In this document: positions 37,429 through 47,254 of the stretch, piece by piece
Layout of the letters: each line of letters opens with the position of its first letter
Numbering within the stretch: position 1 is the stretch's first letter
Origin: Shewanella metallivivens
GTDB taxonomy: Bacteria > Pseudomonadota > Gammaproteobacteria > Enterobacterales > Shewanellaceae
Assembly (NCBI RefSeq): GCF_028750675.1
Contig: NZ_JAQQPZ010000008.1
Location: 1 to 59,735, forward strand
Length of the DNA stretch: 59,735 nucleotides
Reading direction: 5' to 3'
Notes under the pieces: model-generated
Seen by the model: the letters and a program-made list of their open reading frames with translations, nothing else
Told to the model about the DNA's origin: nothing
Databases searched by the model: none
Position numbers and translations under genes: made by a program

Positions 37429-38610
37429 TTACAATGTCTGTAAAGCTGCTGATGTGTTTGTGCCCGAATCATTTATCAATGATGCAACCGTAGCAACCAG
37501 AGCGCGAATATCGTCAGCCTGATGCTGAGCATTGAGGGTGATCCGTAAGCGAGCTTGCCCTTTAGGCACTGTAGGTGAGCGTATTGCACCCACTAAAAAC
37601 CCTCGTTGAGTTAACTGCTTAGCAACGGCCATTGCACGTTGATTATCACCAATCATGATGGGTTGAATCGCCGTTTTCGATTCGGTTAGCGTTAATTGAT
37701 GTTGTGTTGCGACCTGCCTAAACAACGCGATATTGGCCAGCAGCTGGGTTAACAATTGCGGATGCGAATGCTGCCAATTAATCGCCGCTAACGCCAAATG
37801 AGCATTAGCAGGAGATAACGCCGTTGAGTATATGTATTCCCGCGTTGTCGCCACTAGAAAATCAATCACGTCTTGGGAAGCTAAAATCGCCGCGCCTTGG
37901 CAACCTAATGCTTTGCCAAAGGTGACAACTTGAATATCGACCTTATCTGCATTAACCAAGCCATTTGGTAGCACACCAAAGCCGTGGGCATCATCAACAA
38001 TTAACCAACATTGATGCTCGCGACATAAACGCGCCAGCTCAGTGATGGGTGCGGTATCACCGTCCATACTAAACACACTTTCAGTGACCACAGCACAGCC
38101 AGGATGGCGCTCAATAATACGCGCTGCACTGGTAAGATCATTATGTAAAAAACGGCTAATTTTGCATTGGCTGTCTTTCAAACCATCAATCACAGATGCA
38201 TGCACTAATTTGTCTGCAATCACTGTGTCATTCGCATTAAATAGGGTTTTCATCAAGGCACTATTGGCGCTAAAACCTGAGCTAAACAGCATGCACGCCC
38301 GGTGACCCGTTAGCTCACATAAACGTTGTTCAAGCTGTTGATGTGCAACACTGTAACCACTGACTAACGGTGACGCCCTACTGCCTACACCGTATTGTTG
38401 TGCCCCTTGGTAAAGGGCTTGAGCTAACGCCGGTTCTCGAGATAACCCTAAGTAATCATTGTGGCTAAAATCAATAACCTTGCTTTGCGATCCAAGCCCG
38501 TTAACCCGCCTTTGACGCAAAAGACCCGTCGTGTGTAATTGCTCAAGGGTAGCCTTTATCCGCTGAGCGAGAGGATGGTTATCCGTTACTGACGGCTCTG
38601 ATGTTGCCAT
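37429..38610 (-). CDS. bioF: 8-amino-7-oxononanoate synthase BioF
   Basis: 393 residues, PLP enzyme of the alpha-oxoamine synthase family. DFSHNDYLGLS near residue 49, the VDDAHGFGVL aspartate and the PLP lysine in TFGKALGCQGA near residue 233 are visible. It condenses pimeloyl-ACP with alanine. Six nt after bioB. Confidence 0.95.
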   Translation of the reverse strand: MATSEPSVTDNHPLAQRIKATLEQLHTTGLLRQRRVNGLGSQSKVIDFSHNDYLGLSREPALAQALYQGAQQYGVGSRASPLVSGYSVAHQQLEQRLCELTGHRACMLFSSGFSANSALMKTLFNANDTVIADKLVHASVIDGLKDSQCKISRFLHNDLTSAARIIERHPGCAVVTESVFSMDGDTAPITELARLCREHQCWLIVDDAHGFGVLPNGLVNADKVDIQVVTFGKALGCQGAAILASQDVIDFLVATTREYIYSTALSPANAHLALAAINWQHSHPQLLTQLLANIALFRQVATQHQLTLTESKTAIQPIMIGDNQRAMAVAKQLTQRGFLVGAIRSPTVPKGQARLRITLNAQHQADDIRALVATVASLINDSGTNTSAALQTL

Positions 38611-38616
38611 GACTAA

Positions 38617-39669
38617 TTACAGTGCCGCAGCATCGTAAAACTGCTTGGTCGACTTATCTTGCTTAGCGCTCGCTTTGGCAAGTAATGCACTGTCGGACTC
38701 AATATTAGCTTGAGGTCCTTGCTCTGGATGTAAGCCCAAACGACGGAACAGGCTCATGTCATCATTTTCTTCAGGGTTTGGCGTCGTCAGTAGCTTACAG
38801 CCGTAGAAAATCGAATTAGCACCGGCAAAGAAACACATAGATTGTAATTCATCGCTCATGTTTTCACGCCCAGCGGATAAACGCACCCGCGACTTAGGCA
38901 TCAAAATACGCGCAACCGCAATGGTGCGCACAAATTCAAGTGGGTCGAGATCATCTAACTTTTCAAACGGTGTGCCTGCCACTTTCACTAACATGTTGAT
39001 AGGCACTGAATCTGGGTGATGCTCTAAATTGGCTAACTGTTGCAGTAAACCTGCGCGGTCAGTGGCTTGTTCGCCCATACCGACAATCCCACCAGAACAA
39101 ACTTTCATGCCAGAAGCACGAACGTTTGTGAGAGTATCTAATCGGCTTTGATAGGTACGGGTGGTAATGACATCGCCATAGTATTCAGGCGAGGTATCTA
39201 GGTTGTGGTTGTAATAGTCCAAGCCAGCATCAGCGAGTTGCTCAGCTTGCTCAGATGACAACATCCCTAATGTCATACAGGTTTCCATGCCTAAAGCACG
39301 CACATCTTTGACCATTTGGGTTAAATACGGCATGTCTTTATCGCGTGGGTTACGCCAAGCGGCACCCATGCAAAACCGTGATGCACCAGCGGCTTTAGCA
39401 CTTTTAGCCTCTGTTAATACTTTTTCAATTTCAAGTAGACGTTCTTTCTCAAGCCCGGTGTCATAACGCGCGCTTTGCGGACAATATTTACAATCTTCTG
39501 GGCATGCGCCGGTTTTAATCGATAAAAGACGACTGATCTGTACTTCGTTAGGATCAAACGTTTCACGATGAATACTGTGAGCTTTAAACAATAAATCATT
39601 CATCGGCAATGCAAACAACGCTTCGATTTCTGCTTTTTGCCAATCGTGACGAATTTCAGCTAACGACAT
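38617..39669 (-). CDS. bioB: Biotin synthase
   Basis: 350 residues, radical-SAM enzyme. The CPEDCKYC motif near residue 55 holds the [4Fe-4S] cluster. Cysteines in SGGIVG and the [11 protein letters not shown] and RLSAGRE segments belong to the second, sacrificial [2Fe-2S] site. Inserts sulfur into dethiobiotin. First gene of the leftward bio operon, divergent from bioA. Confidence 0.97.
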   Translation of the reverse strand: MSLAEIRHDWQKAEIEALFALPMNDLLFKAHSIHRETFDPNEVQISRLLSIKTGACPEDCKYCPQSARYDTGLEKERLLEIEKVLTEAKSAKAAGASRFCMGAAWRNPRDKDMPYLTQMVKDVRALGMETCMTLGMLSSEQAEQLADAGLDYYNHNLDTSPEYYGDVITTRTYQSRLDTLTNVRASGMKVCSGGIVGMGEQATDRAGLLQQLANLEHHPDSVPINMLVKVAGTPFEKLDDLDPLEFVRTIAVARILMPKSRVRLSAGRENMSDELQSMCFFAGANSIFYGCKLLTTPNPEENDDMSLFRRLGLHPEQGPQANIESDSALLAKASAKQDKSTKQFYDAAAL

Positions 39670-39723
39670 GGATCTTTCCTTTATTTTGATTTTCTGTTGG
39701 CTAGGATACCCTGAGCCCGTAAA

Positions 39724-39756
39724 CTGTCAACGCAGCGAACACTTCGCCCTTTACAA
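39724..39756. promoter_or_regulatory. Candidate BirA operator between bioB and bioA
   Basis: CTGTCAACG, then 15 bases, then CCTTTACAA. Against the enterobacterial BirA halves TTGTAAACC and GGTTTACAA the left half matches 6 of 9 and the right half 7 of 9, with a spacing in the expected range. It lies in the 114-nt divergent gap where a shared biotin-responsive operator is expected. Confidence 0.5.
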
Positions 39757-39783
39757 GCGGTTAAAAAGCGAGCACATATAATT

Positions 39784-41118
39784 ATGGCACTTTCAAACAC
39801 AAATACCACTATCGATTATGCATTTGATGCACGGCATATTTGGCATCCTTATACCTCTATGACCCAGGCTCTGCCTGTGTATGGTGTGGTTTCTGCCCAG
39901 GGGTGTGAACTGACGTTAGACAGTGGAGAAGTGTTAATTGATGGCACAAGTTCATGGTGGTCATGTGTGCATGGTTACAGTCATCCGACCATTTTAGCGG
40001 CCATGCAAAAGCAGTTAACCCAACTGAGCCATGTGATGTTTGGTGGTATTACCCACCAGCCAGCCATTGAGGTTTCAAAACGCCTAGTGCAAATGACCAG
40101 CGCCAATTTAACCAAAGTATTTTTAGCCGACTCAGGCTCTATTGCCGTTGAAGTGGCCCTAAAGATGGCGCTGCAATATTGGCAAGGGCGCAATAAGCCA
40201 CAGAAACAGCGGATTATGACGGTAAAAAGTGGTTATCACGGCGATACTTTTGCCGCCATGAGCGTGTGTGACCCAGACGGCGGCATGCACACCATGTTTG
40301 GCAATAATGTCACTAAACAAGTGTTTATCCCCGCCCCCACATCGAAGTTTAATGAACCGCTCAATCAGACCGATATCACTGCTTTAGAAAATGCATTTAG
40401 CCAACATCACCAAGATATTGCCGCGGTGATTATTGAACCCATCATGCAAGGTGCTGGTGCCATGCGTTTTTACTCTCCAGCTTATTTAGTCAAACTGCGC
40501 CTACTTTGCGACCAATACAATGTGCTATTGATATTAGATGAAATTGCTACTGGATTTGGTCGTACTGGCACCCTCTTCGCTTATGAGCATGCCAATATTG
40601 AGGCCGATATTTTATGTGTCGGCAAAGCATTAACCGGTGGGTATATTAGCCTCGCGGCCACCCTATGCAGTGACGAAGTGGCCAATGGTATTAGTGATTC
40701 GCCCGCAGGCGTGTTTATGCATGGCCCTACTTTTATGGGTAACCCTTTGGCCTGTGCCGCAGCAACCGCTAGCTTAGACTTATTGCTTCAAGGAGACTGG
40801 CAGCAACAAGTGAGCGCCATTGAAGTTCAACTTAAACAAGAACTCGCAAGGGCCATTGATTTAACGCAAGTTCAAGATGTACGTGTATTGGGCGCTGTTG
40901 GTGTGATAGAAATGGTCAACAACGTCAATGCCGCACAATTACAACAAGCATTTGTCGAGCTTGGGGTTTGGGTAAGGCCGTTTAATAAATACATTTATAT
41001 TATGCCGCCATACACGATTAACGCTGCCCAACTAACACGACTCACCTCAGCCATGATTAGCGTTGCAGGCAGCATTGAAGATAGTGGCAACAAACAGCAA
41101 TTTATTAGCCATGGTTAA
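39784..41118 (+). CDS. bioA: Adenosylmethionine-8-amino-7-oxononanoate aminotransferase BioA
   Basis: 444 residues, class III PLP aminotransferase that uses SAM as amino donor. The BioA start with HIWHPYTSM, DGTSSWWSCVHGY near residue 55 and the PLP lysine in LCVGKALTGGY near residue 282 are clear. It converges with argP and overlaps it by 14 bp at the 3' ends. Confidence 0.96.
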   Translation: MALSNTNTTIDYAFDARHIWHPYTSMTQALPVYGVVSAQGCELTLDSGEVLIDGTSSWWSCVHGYSHPTILAAMQKQLTQLSHVMFGGITHQPAIEVSKRLVQMTSANLTKVFLADSGSIAVEVALKMALQYWQGRNKPQKQRIMTVKSGYHGDTFAAMSVCDPDGGMHTMFGNNVTKQVFIPAPTSKFNEPLNQTDITALENAFSQHHQDIAAVIIEPIMQGAGAMRFYSPAYLVKLRLLCDQYNVLLILDEIATGFGRTGTLFAYEHANIEADILCVGKALTGGYISLAATLCSDEVANGISDSPAGVFMHGPTFMGNPLACAAATASLDLLLQGDWQQQVSAIEVQLKQELARAIDLTQVQDVRVLGAVGVIEMVNNVNAAQLQQAFVELGVWVRPFNKYIYIMPPYTINAAQLTRLTSAMISVAGSIEDSGNKQQFISHG

Positions 41119-42010
41119 CAGCCAATACTTGCTGGGCATGGGATATGATCGCATCAGAGACTTCTTTATAAACTCCCTTGAGTAAAATCCAATGGTGCCA
41201 ATACAGTGTCTCTTCAATGACTTTATCAGGCAGGATCTGCACTAATTCTCCACTGGCTAGCTCATTGCTCACTTGTAACTGTGGCGCTAAACAATAAGCT
41301 GCGCCGTGCTTAGCCATATTAATGAAGGCTTCAGATGATCGCACTGCATGCAGTGGGTATTGGCCTTCTTCTAAACCAAAGTGTTGCTCAATAAAACGGG
41401 TATGCATATTGTCTTTATGATCAAAGGCTATCCCTGGCGCTCGCATTAACGTTTGCGCATTTATCCCATCACAAAAATAGCGTTCAACAAACTCTGGCGT
41501 TGCAACAACAATATAATTAATCTTGCCTAATCGCGTTAACTGGCACCCTTTTATCGCCACATCTTGTACCGCTATCGCCCCAAATGATTGACCATCTTTG
41601 AGCCGTTCAAGGGTGCGTTCCTCATCTTCAATCAATAAATTGACTTCTAATAGATGCTCTTTAATTAAAGGGGCAATCGCCGGAATAAGCCAGGTCGCTA
41701 GAGAATCCGCATTGGTGGCAATATGTAATGTTAACGGGGTTACTGGCGCATTAGGCATCACACTTGGCAGTAATTCTGCCTCTAGCTGCACGACTTGGTA
41801 ATAATGTCGTAACAGTTGCTGACCTAACGCCGTAGCGCGGATTGGATGACTTCTTATCACAACAGATTGAGCGAGCTGCTGTTCTAATTGCTTAATCCTT
41901 TGTGACACTGCAGATTGCGACAAACACAATACATTGGCAGCTCGTTCAAAGCTTTGCTCTTTAATCACACAACTCAATGCTTGCAGTAATTTGTAGTCGA
42001 GTTTACTCAT
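41105..42010 (-). CDS. argP: LysR-type regulator ArgP (IciA)
   Basis: About 301 residues. N-terminal winged HTH (MSKLDYKLLQALSCVIKEQS, SQSAVSQRIKQLE) and a LysR effector domain, matching ArgP, which senses lysine and arginine and activates the exporter ArgO. The divergent argO neighbour confirms it. I use the ATG at 42010 with AAGGTGA 7 nt upstream; an in-frame TTG two codons earlier is less likely. Confidence 0.93.
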   Translation of the reverse strand: MSKLDYKLLQALSCVIKEQSFERAANVLCLSQSAVSQRIKQLEQQLAQSVVIRSHPIRATALGQQLLRHYYQVVQLEAELLPSVMPNAPVTPLTLHIATNADSLATWLIPAIAPLIKEHLLEVNLLIEDEERTLERLKDGQSFGAIAVQDVAIKGCQLTRLGKINYIVVATPEFVERYFCDGINAQTLMRAPGIAFDHKDNMHTRFIEQHFGLEEGQYPLHAVRSSEAFINMAKHGAAYCLAPQLQVSNELASGELVQILPDKVIEETLYWHHWILLKGVYKEVSDAIISHAQQVLAVNHG

Positions 42011-42169
42011 GCACAATCACCTTTTGGTTTAATGCTGTCATCTTAGCGGAACGATTCGCCACCTTCATTAATTTTTCTTATGTATAAGTAAAATTATTAA
42101 TTTAACTTATACGCAAACAATGAGTACTTTAGCGGCTTATTAACAAGCAAACTCATCATAAGGACACTC

Positions 42170-42808
42170 ATGGTTACCTCAGCATTACTGCAAGGTTTAA
42201 TTCTCGGCGCAGGGATGATAATTCCTATTGGCGCGCAGAACTCCTATTTACTCAGCCAAGGGATTAAGCGTAATCATCACATTTTAGCGGCAACCATTTG
42301 CATGTTTTGTGATGTCATTTTGATTGGCTTAGGGATTTTTGGCGGCGGTAAGCTCATCGCCAGTAGTGAATGGTTGATGTTAATTATCGGTTGGGGTGGG
42401 ATCAGTTTTCTGATTGTTTATGCAGTAATTTCTTTGCGTAACGTATGGAGAAATCAATATCAAGTTACAACCCATGAAGCTGCAGCCAATAGCCGTAAAC
42501 ACATTATTGGCACTACATTGGCGGTAACCTTGCTTAATCCTCACGTTTACCTCGATACCGTGATGATTTTAGGCAGTGTGGGTGGCATGTTTGAGGGCAA
42601 TGAACGATGGGCATTTGCCATAGGCACAGTATTGGCATCAGTATTATGGTTTTACAGCCTTGCTTTTGGTGCCGCCAAGTTGGCGCCCTGGTTAGGTAAA
42701 CCTCAAATACAACGTGTGGTCGATGCTTTAGTCGGCGCTATTATGCTATTCATTGCTTATTCAGTATTTAACACCTTACTTTATCATGGTGTTCCCCTAC
42801 CCCATTAA
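42170..42808 (+). CDS. argO: Arginine exporter ArgO (LysE/RhtB family)
   Basis: 212 residues with about six membrane segments. The LysE-type start GAGMIIPIGAQNSYLLSQG and the NPHVYLDT motif near residue 124 are present. It exports arginine and possibly lysine or canavanine. Divergent from argP across 159 nt, where the ArgP operator should be; GGACACTC precedes the ATG. Confidence 0.93.
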   Translation: MVTSALLQGLILGAGMIIPIGAQNSYLLSQGIKRNHHILAATICMFCDVILIGLGIFGGGKLIASSEWLMLIIGWGGISFLIVYAVISLRNVWRNQYQVTTHEAAANSRKHIIGTTLAVTLLNPHVYLDTVMILGSVGGMFEGNERWAFAIGTVLASVLWFYSLAFGAAKLAPWLGKPQIQRVVDALVGAIMLFIAYSVFNTLLYHGVPLPH

Positions 42809-42873
42809 GTCGCTCACGGCTAAATAAGCGCACTGTATTGAGCTTAGTTAGCCGCTTCAAAAAGATATAATAA

Positions 42874-43413
42874 TCACATCCCGACTCGCTCTGACACCAT
42901 CTCCCCTGAAAAATCGTCATCGTCTAACCATTTTAATTTGGCTAATGGATAACCTAAAAACCATTTTGTACGTTCGAGTACAATCCGTGTATTAATACGT
43001 TTGATTCTTAAATCCGGTTGATCGCTTAAATCAGAACAAATTTCATTTAAGGCCTTAATATTAGGAAAACAACTGAGCGAAATATAATCAACATCACCAC
43101 TTAACTGCATGCAGTCCATTATCTCAGGAATGTCATTAATCCGATTAACAAAACGGCGCCGAGCAGGGGCACTGTTATCTTCTAGGGTAAATTCAATATA
43201 AGCCAGTACATGCTCACACAATTGGTCTAAATTAATATCAGCATGTAAATTACGAAAGTACCCCGCTTCTTTTAATGCTTTGACCCGTTGGAAGCAGGCA
43301 CTAGGCGATAAGTTCACTTTTTCAGCTAATTCAATATTGGTGACCGAGCCCTCTAAGTGCAATGTGGATAATATTTTTTTATTGTAACTGTCAATCTTCA
43401 ATTTCTTCTTCAT
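42874..43413 (-). CDS. Lrp/AsnC-family transcriptional regulator
   Basis: 179 residues. N-terminal HTH (NKKILSTLHLEGSVTNIELAEKVNLSPSA with LSPSACFQRVKAL) and a C-terminal RAM ligand-binding domain (VDYISLSCFPNIKALNEICSDL). About 20 residues longer than Lrp, with an acidic tail. Divergent from a TonB receptor/NCS1 permease/DUF917 operon, which it most likely controls; a perfect palindrome of Lrp-box size lies between them. The effector may be the transported compound or its product. Confidence 0.9.
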   Translation of the reverse strand: MKKKLKIDSYNKKILSTLHLEGSVTNIELAEKVNLSPSACFQRVKALKEAGYFRNLHADINLDQLCEHVLAYIEFTLEDNSAPARRRFVNRINDIPEIMDCMQLSGDVDYISLSCFPNIKALNEICSDLSDQPDLRIKRINTRIVLERTKWFLGYPLAKLKWLDDDDFSGEMVSERVGM

Positions 43414-43530
43414 TGGCTCAACTCACCGTATTTATGCAGCTTTCTATACTGAGTCATTGTCAATTAATTTGCAAAAACAAGATTTTTTACAGCAAAAGCG
43501 CTACAAATTTTTCGAATTTAACCCTAACTA

Positions 43531-43545
43531 CAAAATATTATTTTG
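43531..43545. promoter_or_regulatory. 15-bp palindrome, candidate Lrp-type operator
   Basis: CAAAATA-T-TATTTTG, perfect 7-bp arms around one base. Its size, AT-rich centre and position (90 nt before the TonB receptor start, 118 nt before the regulator start) fit an Lrp/AsnC binding box. A second, overlapping inverted repeat TTTTGC-N10-GCAAAA lies at 43541-43562. Confidence 0.6.
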
Positions 43546-43634
43546 CAAGCAAAGCCGCAAAATGGCTACAAGTGATTTATTTAACAATTTGATTACGGTT
43601 ACATACGACTAATATAACTTCTAAAGGGAACGCC

Positions 43635-45794
43635 ATGACCCCATATACCCAGACGCTATTTACAAAAAAATCTTTTGTTGCTGCTGCTATTTCAATGGCA
43701 TTAAGCTCCCCATTATTAGCTGAGGACAACCCATCTCAAGTAGAAGCAATGGATACGAGTGGCGTAGAGAGGATCTCGATTACAGCCCGTGGTCGTGTCG
43801 AAACCTTACAAAATGTACCTGATTCTGTTACTGCGTTTAGTGCAGACATGATTGAAAGCCAGCGCATTACGAATTTTCGAGATGTCGCAGATATGACGCC
43901 TAACCTGAGCCAATTAGATAACTTTCGCCCAGGACTGGCTCGCATCACTATCCGAGGATTAATTACCCCTCAAGTGGGTGATGCCCCGCTCGCCTTTGTC
44001 GTCGATGGCGTTACCGCCCCAGATTTAGAATTTATCAACCAAGATTTGGTCGACATAGAACGTATTGAAGTGATGCGGGGAGCTCAAGGAGCACTCTACG
44101 GTAAAGGGGCAATTGGTGGTGCGGTGATTGTCACCACCAAAAAACCGACTGAAGATATTGAAGGCTCAGTCAAAGGCTCCTATGGCAATGGCAACACCTA
44201 TAATATGAGTGGTGTGGTATCGGGTTCGTTAAATGAACAAGATAGCGCGTTTTTCCGGGTTGGCGGCTATACCAAAAATAGCGACGGATTAATTGATAAC
44301 GTTTTTTTAAATGATGAAGCTGACTATCTGTCAGAAGACTCAGCGTTTGCACAGCTTCAATTTGATTTATTTGAAGAAACAAGCTTAAACCTCAAAGGAC
44401 GTTATACCACCTCTGATGTAGGCTTTGCCTATTATCAGAACGTGTCAGAAGACAGCAAAGAAGACTATGATTTACCCACGTCACAAAACATATATAACAA
44501 TGACCAACGTGATGTTTACGAGTTAAGTGCTAAATTAACCCAAGAGTACGACTTAGGTACATTTGATTTCATCACTGCGTACAGTGATTCTGAAAACGAA
44601 CATTTTTATGATGGTGATTACTCAGCTGACGCCACATTTATTGATGAAGACGGCTTTTTTAGAGCTCCATTTGCTACCGAAGGGCTTTATGACATTGAAT
44701 CATTCACTATAGAGTCACGCTTTACCTCTCGTGGCGATCAAGCATTAAGATGGGCAGTTTCTGCTTTTTATCAAGATAAACAACGCGACAACACCATTAA
44801 TTTCTTTGATGACTTTGCCGGTGATACCGCGCAGTCACGCTCAGATTTTAATGACGACAGCCTGTTTTTCACCATTGCAGATAAAAACAGCAGTAAAGCG
44901 TGGGCACTGTCTGGACAAACTAACTACGATATTACTGACAAACTCGAATTAACCACCGCATTACGCTACGACGAAGACACACGAGAATCCTATGATCCTG
45001 CTGCCCGTGAAGACACCTTTGCTAAAAAAACATTTAGCCAATGGCAGCCTAAAGCGACGCTCGCCTATCAAGCAACCGAAGACTTACTGTTATATGCAGG
45101 ATATTCAAAAGGATTTAGAAGTGGTGGCTTTAATGAACCCGCAGAAGGCATTAGCCGTTCATTCGACCAAGAAGTGTCAGACAGTTATGAGACCGGCTTT
45201 AAATCAACTTTATTTGATAACCGCTTAACCCTAAATGGTGCACTTTTTTGGATAGATCAATCCAATGCACAAATCACTCAATTTAATGTTGATACCTATA
45301 CGTTAGAAAATCTGTCAATCGACAAAGTTGAGACTAAAGGTATAGAACTTGAAGCAGACCTTGCGTTAACCGATGGCTTAGATCTGCGTTTTAGTGCCGG
45401 CATTGTCGACTCTGAAATCAAAGCGTTTGACCGTCAGCCAGAACTGGTTGGCTACACGCAATTTTATGTCGCCGATTACAACTATGCATTGTCGATGAAT
45501 CACCACTATCAACTCAATGGCGAATGGGCGTTATTGTCACGTGCTGACGTGCAAGTTATTGGACCGCAATCATTTTCAATCGACATTGCGGACATTCGCT
45601 CATCGTCTTCAACCACATTAAATCTAGGTATTGGGGTTAAATCTGAGCAATGGACAATTCAAGCTTATGTTGACAATCTAACTGATGAACGAAGCATAGA
45701 AGATTTGTTTATTGTGGCTGACGGAGTGACCGATCTTGCACGCCAACCCAACAAGCCTCGTAGCTTTGGTGTAGAAGCGATTTACAACTTCTAA
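43635..45794 (+). CDS. TonB-dependent outer membrane receptor
   Basis: 719 residues. A signal peptide ending near SSPLLAE, a TonB box (GVERISITARG, residues about 43-53), a plug domain (NVPDSVTAFSADMIE to GSVKGSYG) with the conserved RGAQGALYGKGAIGGAV, and a 22-strand barrel ending IYNF. The plug pattern resembles the vitamin/FecA-like pesticin type rather than SusC. Cotranscription with an NCS1 permease and a DUF917 enzyme suggests that it imports an organic compound, perhaps a heterocycle, and not iron. AAAGGGAACGCC precedes the ATG. Confidence 0.93.
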   Translation: MTPYTQTLFTKKSFVAAAISMALSSPLLAEDNPSQVEAMDTSGVERISITARGRVETLQNVPDSVTAFSADMIESQRITNFRDVADMTPNLSQLDNFRPGLARITIRGLITPQVGDAPLAFVVDGVTAPDLEFINQDLVDIERIEVMRGAQGALYGKGAIGGAVIVTTKKPTEDIEGSVKGSYGNGNTYNMSGVVSGSLNEQDSAFFRVGGYTKNSDGLIDNVFLNDEADYLSEDSAFAQLQFDLFEETSLNLKGRYTTSDVGFAYYQNVSEDSKEDYDLPTSQNIYNNDQRDVYELSAKLTQEYDLGTFDFITAYSDSENEHFYDGDYSADATFIDEDGFFRAPFATEGLYDIESFTIESRFTSRGDQALRWAVSAFYQDKQRDNTINFFDDFAGDTAQSRSDFNDDSLFFTIADKNSSKAWALSGQTNYDITDKLELTTALRYDEDTRESYDPAAREDTFAKKTFSQWQPKATLAYQATEDLLLYAGYSKGFRSGGFNEPAEGISRSFDQEVSDSYETGFKSTLFDNRLTLNGALFWIDQSNAQITQFNVDTYTLENLSIDKVETKGIELEADLALTDGLDLRFSAGIVDSEIKAFDRQPELVGYTQFYVADYNYALSMNHHYQLNGEWALLSRADVQVIGPQSFSIDIADIRSSSSTTLNLGIGVKSEQWTIQAYVDNLTDERSIEDLFIVADGVTDLARQPNKPRSFGVEAIYNF

Positions 45795-45806
45795 GCAATC
45801 TAACTT

Positions 45807-45845
45807 GGTGTTTGATGGCGCCGTTATTGGCGCAATCAAACACCA
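45807..45845 (+). repeat. Strong intercistronic hairpin between TonB receptor and permease genes
   Basis: GGTGTTTGATGGCGCC and GGCGCAATCAAACACC pair over 16 bp with one mismatch around a 6-nt loop. No T run follows, so it is more likely an mRNA-stabilising or processing element than a full terminator. Confidence 0.8.
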
Positions 45846-45872
45846 GCAACGGCGCTTTTACTAGGAATAAAC

Positions 45873-47189
45873 ATGCCTGAAACCCACACAATCGATGACT
45901 TACTTGAAGACTACGCAACCACACCTGTTCCTGAAGATAAAACCCATAACGGTTGGCGTATCGGCATGGTCAATGGTGGCTTAGCCTTTGCTGTACCTGG
46001 ACTCATTACAGGTTTAGAGATCGGATCAGCCTTAGGGTTAGAGCAAAGCATATATGCATTTTTAATCGGCGGGTTTATTTTGTCGGTATTAGGCACGATT
46101 ACTGGCTATGTGGGTATGAAAAACCGCTTAAGCTCGTGTATGACAATGAAATTTGTTTTTGGTTTGCAAGGTGCCAATATTGTGAGTTTAGCCTTTGTAT
46201 TGTCATTACTTGGTTGGTACGGCGTTAACATTAATTTGTTTAGCGAGGTGGCGGCTCAGTTTTCAATGCAGCTTTTTGATTATGCTCCACCTATTTGGAC
46301 ATTCGATATTGCTGCCAGCATAGTGATCACCTTAACCACCTTATGGGGCTTTAAATTGATTGAGCGCGTCTCAAGCCTTTTTGTGCCCATTTTGTTTTTA
46401 CTGGTGGCCTACATGCTTTATCAAAGCTTGGGGTATGTGGTGAATGACACGCCCTCTACCGGTAGCCTAACAGGGATAGATTTTACCTTTGGTGAAGCGG
46501 TGTCAGCCATTGTCGGCAGTTTTATTGTGAGTGTGGTATTAATGCCAGATTTTAGCCGCTTTGCCGCTAAGCCAAAAGACACGGTCATCGCCTCTTTTTT
46601 ACCTTTTATGTTTATCAGTAATTTTGTCTATATCGCTGCAGCAATCGCCGGTTTAGCGGTAGTGAACTCTGACATTCTTGTGGTGATGCTAACCCTCGGC
46701 TTAGGGATGTTTGCCTTTGTATTATTAATTGCATCAAGCGCCGTAACCAACGTGGTCAACCTTTATAGCGCCGCATTAGGGTTTAATGCCATAACACCTC
46801 ATTGGTCAGAATGGAAAATCATCCTTGCAGGCGGAATATTGGGTGCCGTTGTTGCATCACTCAATTTGCTCGATAACTTTACTGGGTTCATTTTTAGTTT
46901 GTCGATTCTTTTTAGCCCTGTTGCCGCAATTTACATTGTCGACTTTTTCTTTATTCAGCAGCAAAAGATCTATCAAATAGAGCAGTTAAATCAAACAACA
47001 ACATTTAATTTTCAAGCATTAGTGGCTTGGGTCGGCGGGATTATTTTTGCCATGATGGTCAATAACGGCTGGCTCACACTAACAGGCATTGAAGTGTGTG
47101 ATGCCATGCTCATCACAGCCCCACTCTATTTTGTCATCAAAAAGATCATGGCAAACAATAAGCCACACAATTCAACACACTGTTTATAA
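45873..47189 (+). CDS. NCS1-family permease (CodB/cytosine permease-like)
   Basis: 438 residues with about 12 membrane segments. The N-terminal GWRIGMVNGGLAFAVPGLITGLEIG, the VGMKNRLSSCMTMKFVFGLQGANI segment and VLMPDFSRFA are NCS1 features (nucleobase/hydantoin/vitamin symporters). It most resembles the CodB branch. It would carry into the cytoplasm the substrate delivered by the TonB receptor upstream; DUF917 follows downstream. The substrate is not predictable from sequence, but cytosine is unlikely because no codA-type deaminase is present. Confidence 0.87.
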   Translation: MPETHTIDDLLEDYATTPVPEDKTHNGWRIGMVNGGLAFAVPGLITGLEIGSALGLEQSIYAFLIGGFILSVLGTITGYVGMKNRLSSCMTMKFVFGLQGANIVSLAFVLSLLGWYGVNINLFSEVAAQFSMQLFDYAPPIWTFDIAASIVITLTTLWGFKLIERVSSLFVPILFLLVAYMLYQSLGYVVNDTPSTGSLTGIDFTFGEAVSAIVGSFIVSVVLMPDFSRFAAKPKDTVIASFLPFMFISNFVYIAAAIAGLAVVNSDILVVMLTLGLGMFAFVLLIASSAVTNVVNLYSAALGFNAITPHWSEWKIILAGGILGAVVASLNLLDNFTGFIFSLSILFSPVAAIYIVDFFFIQQQKIYQIEQLNQTTTFNFQALVAWVGGIIFAMMVNNGWLTLTGIEVCDAMLITAPLYFVIKKIMANNKPHNSTHCL

Positions 47190-47254
47190 ACCCAACAGTA
47201 ATAATAAATAAATAAATTAAACCTTTGATTTTAAGATATATACCAGAGAGTCGT

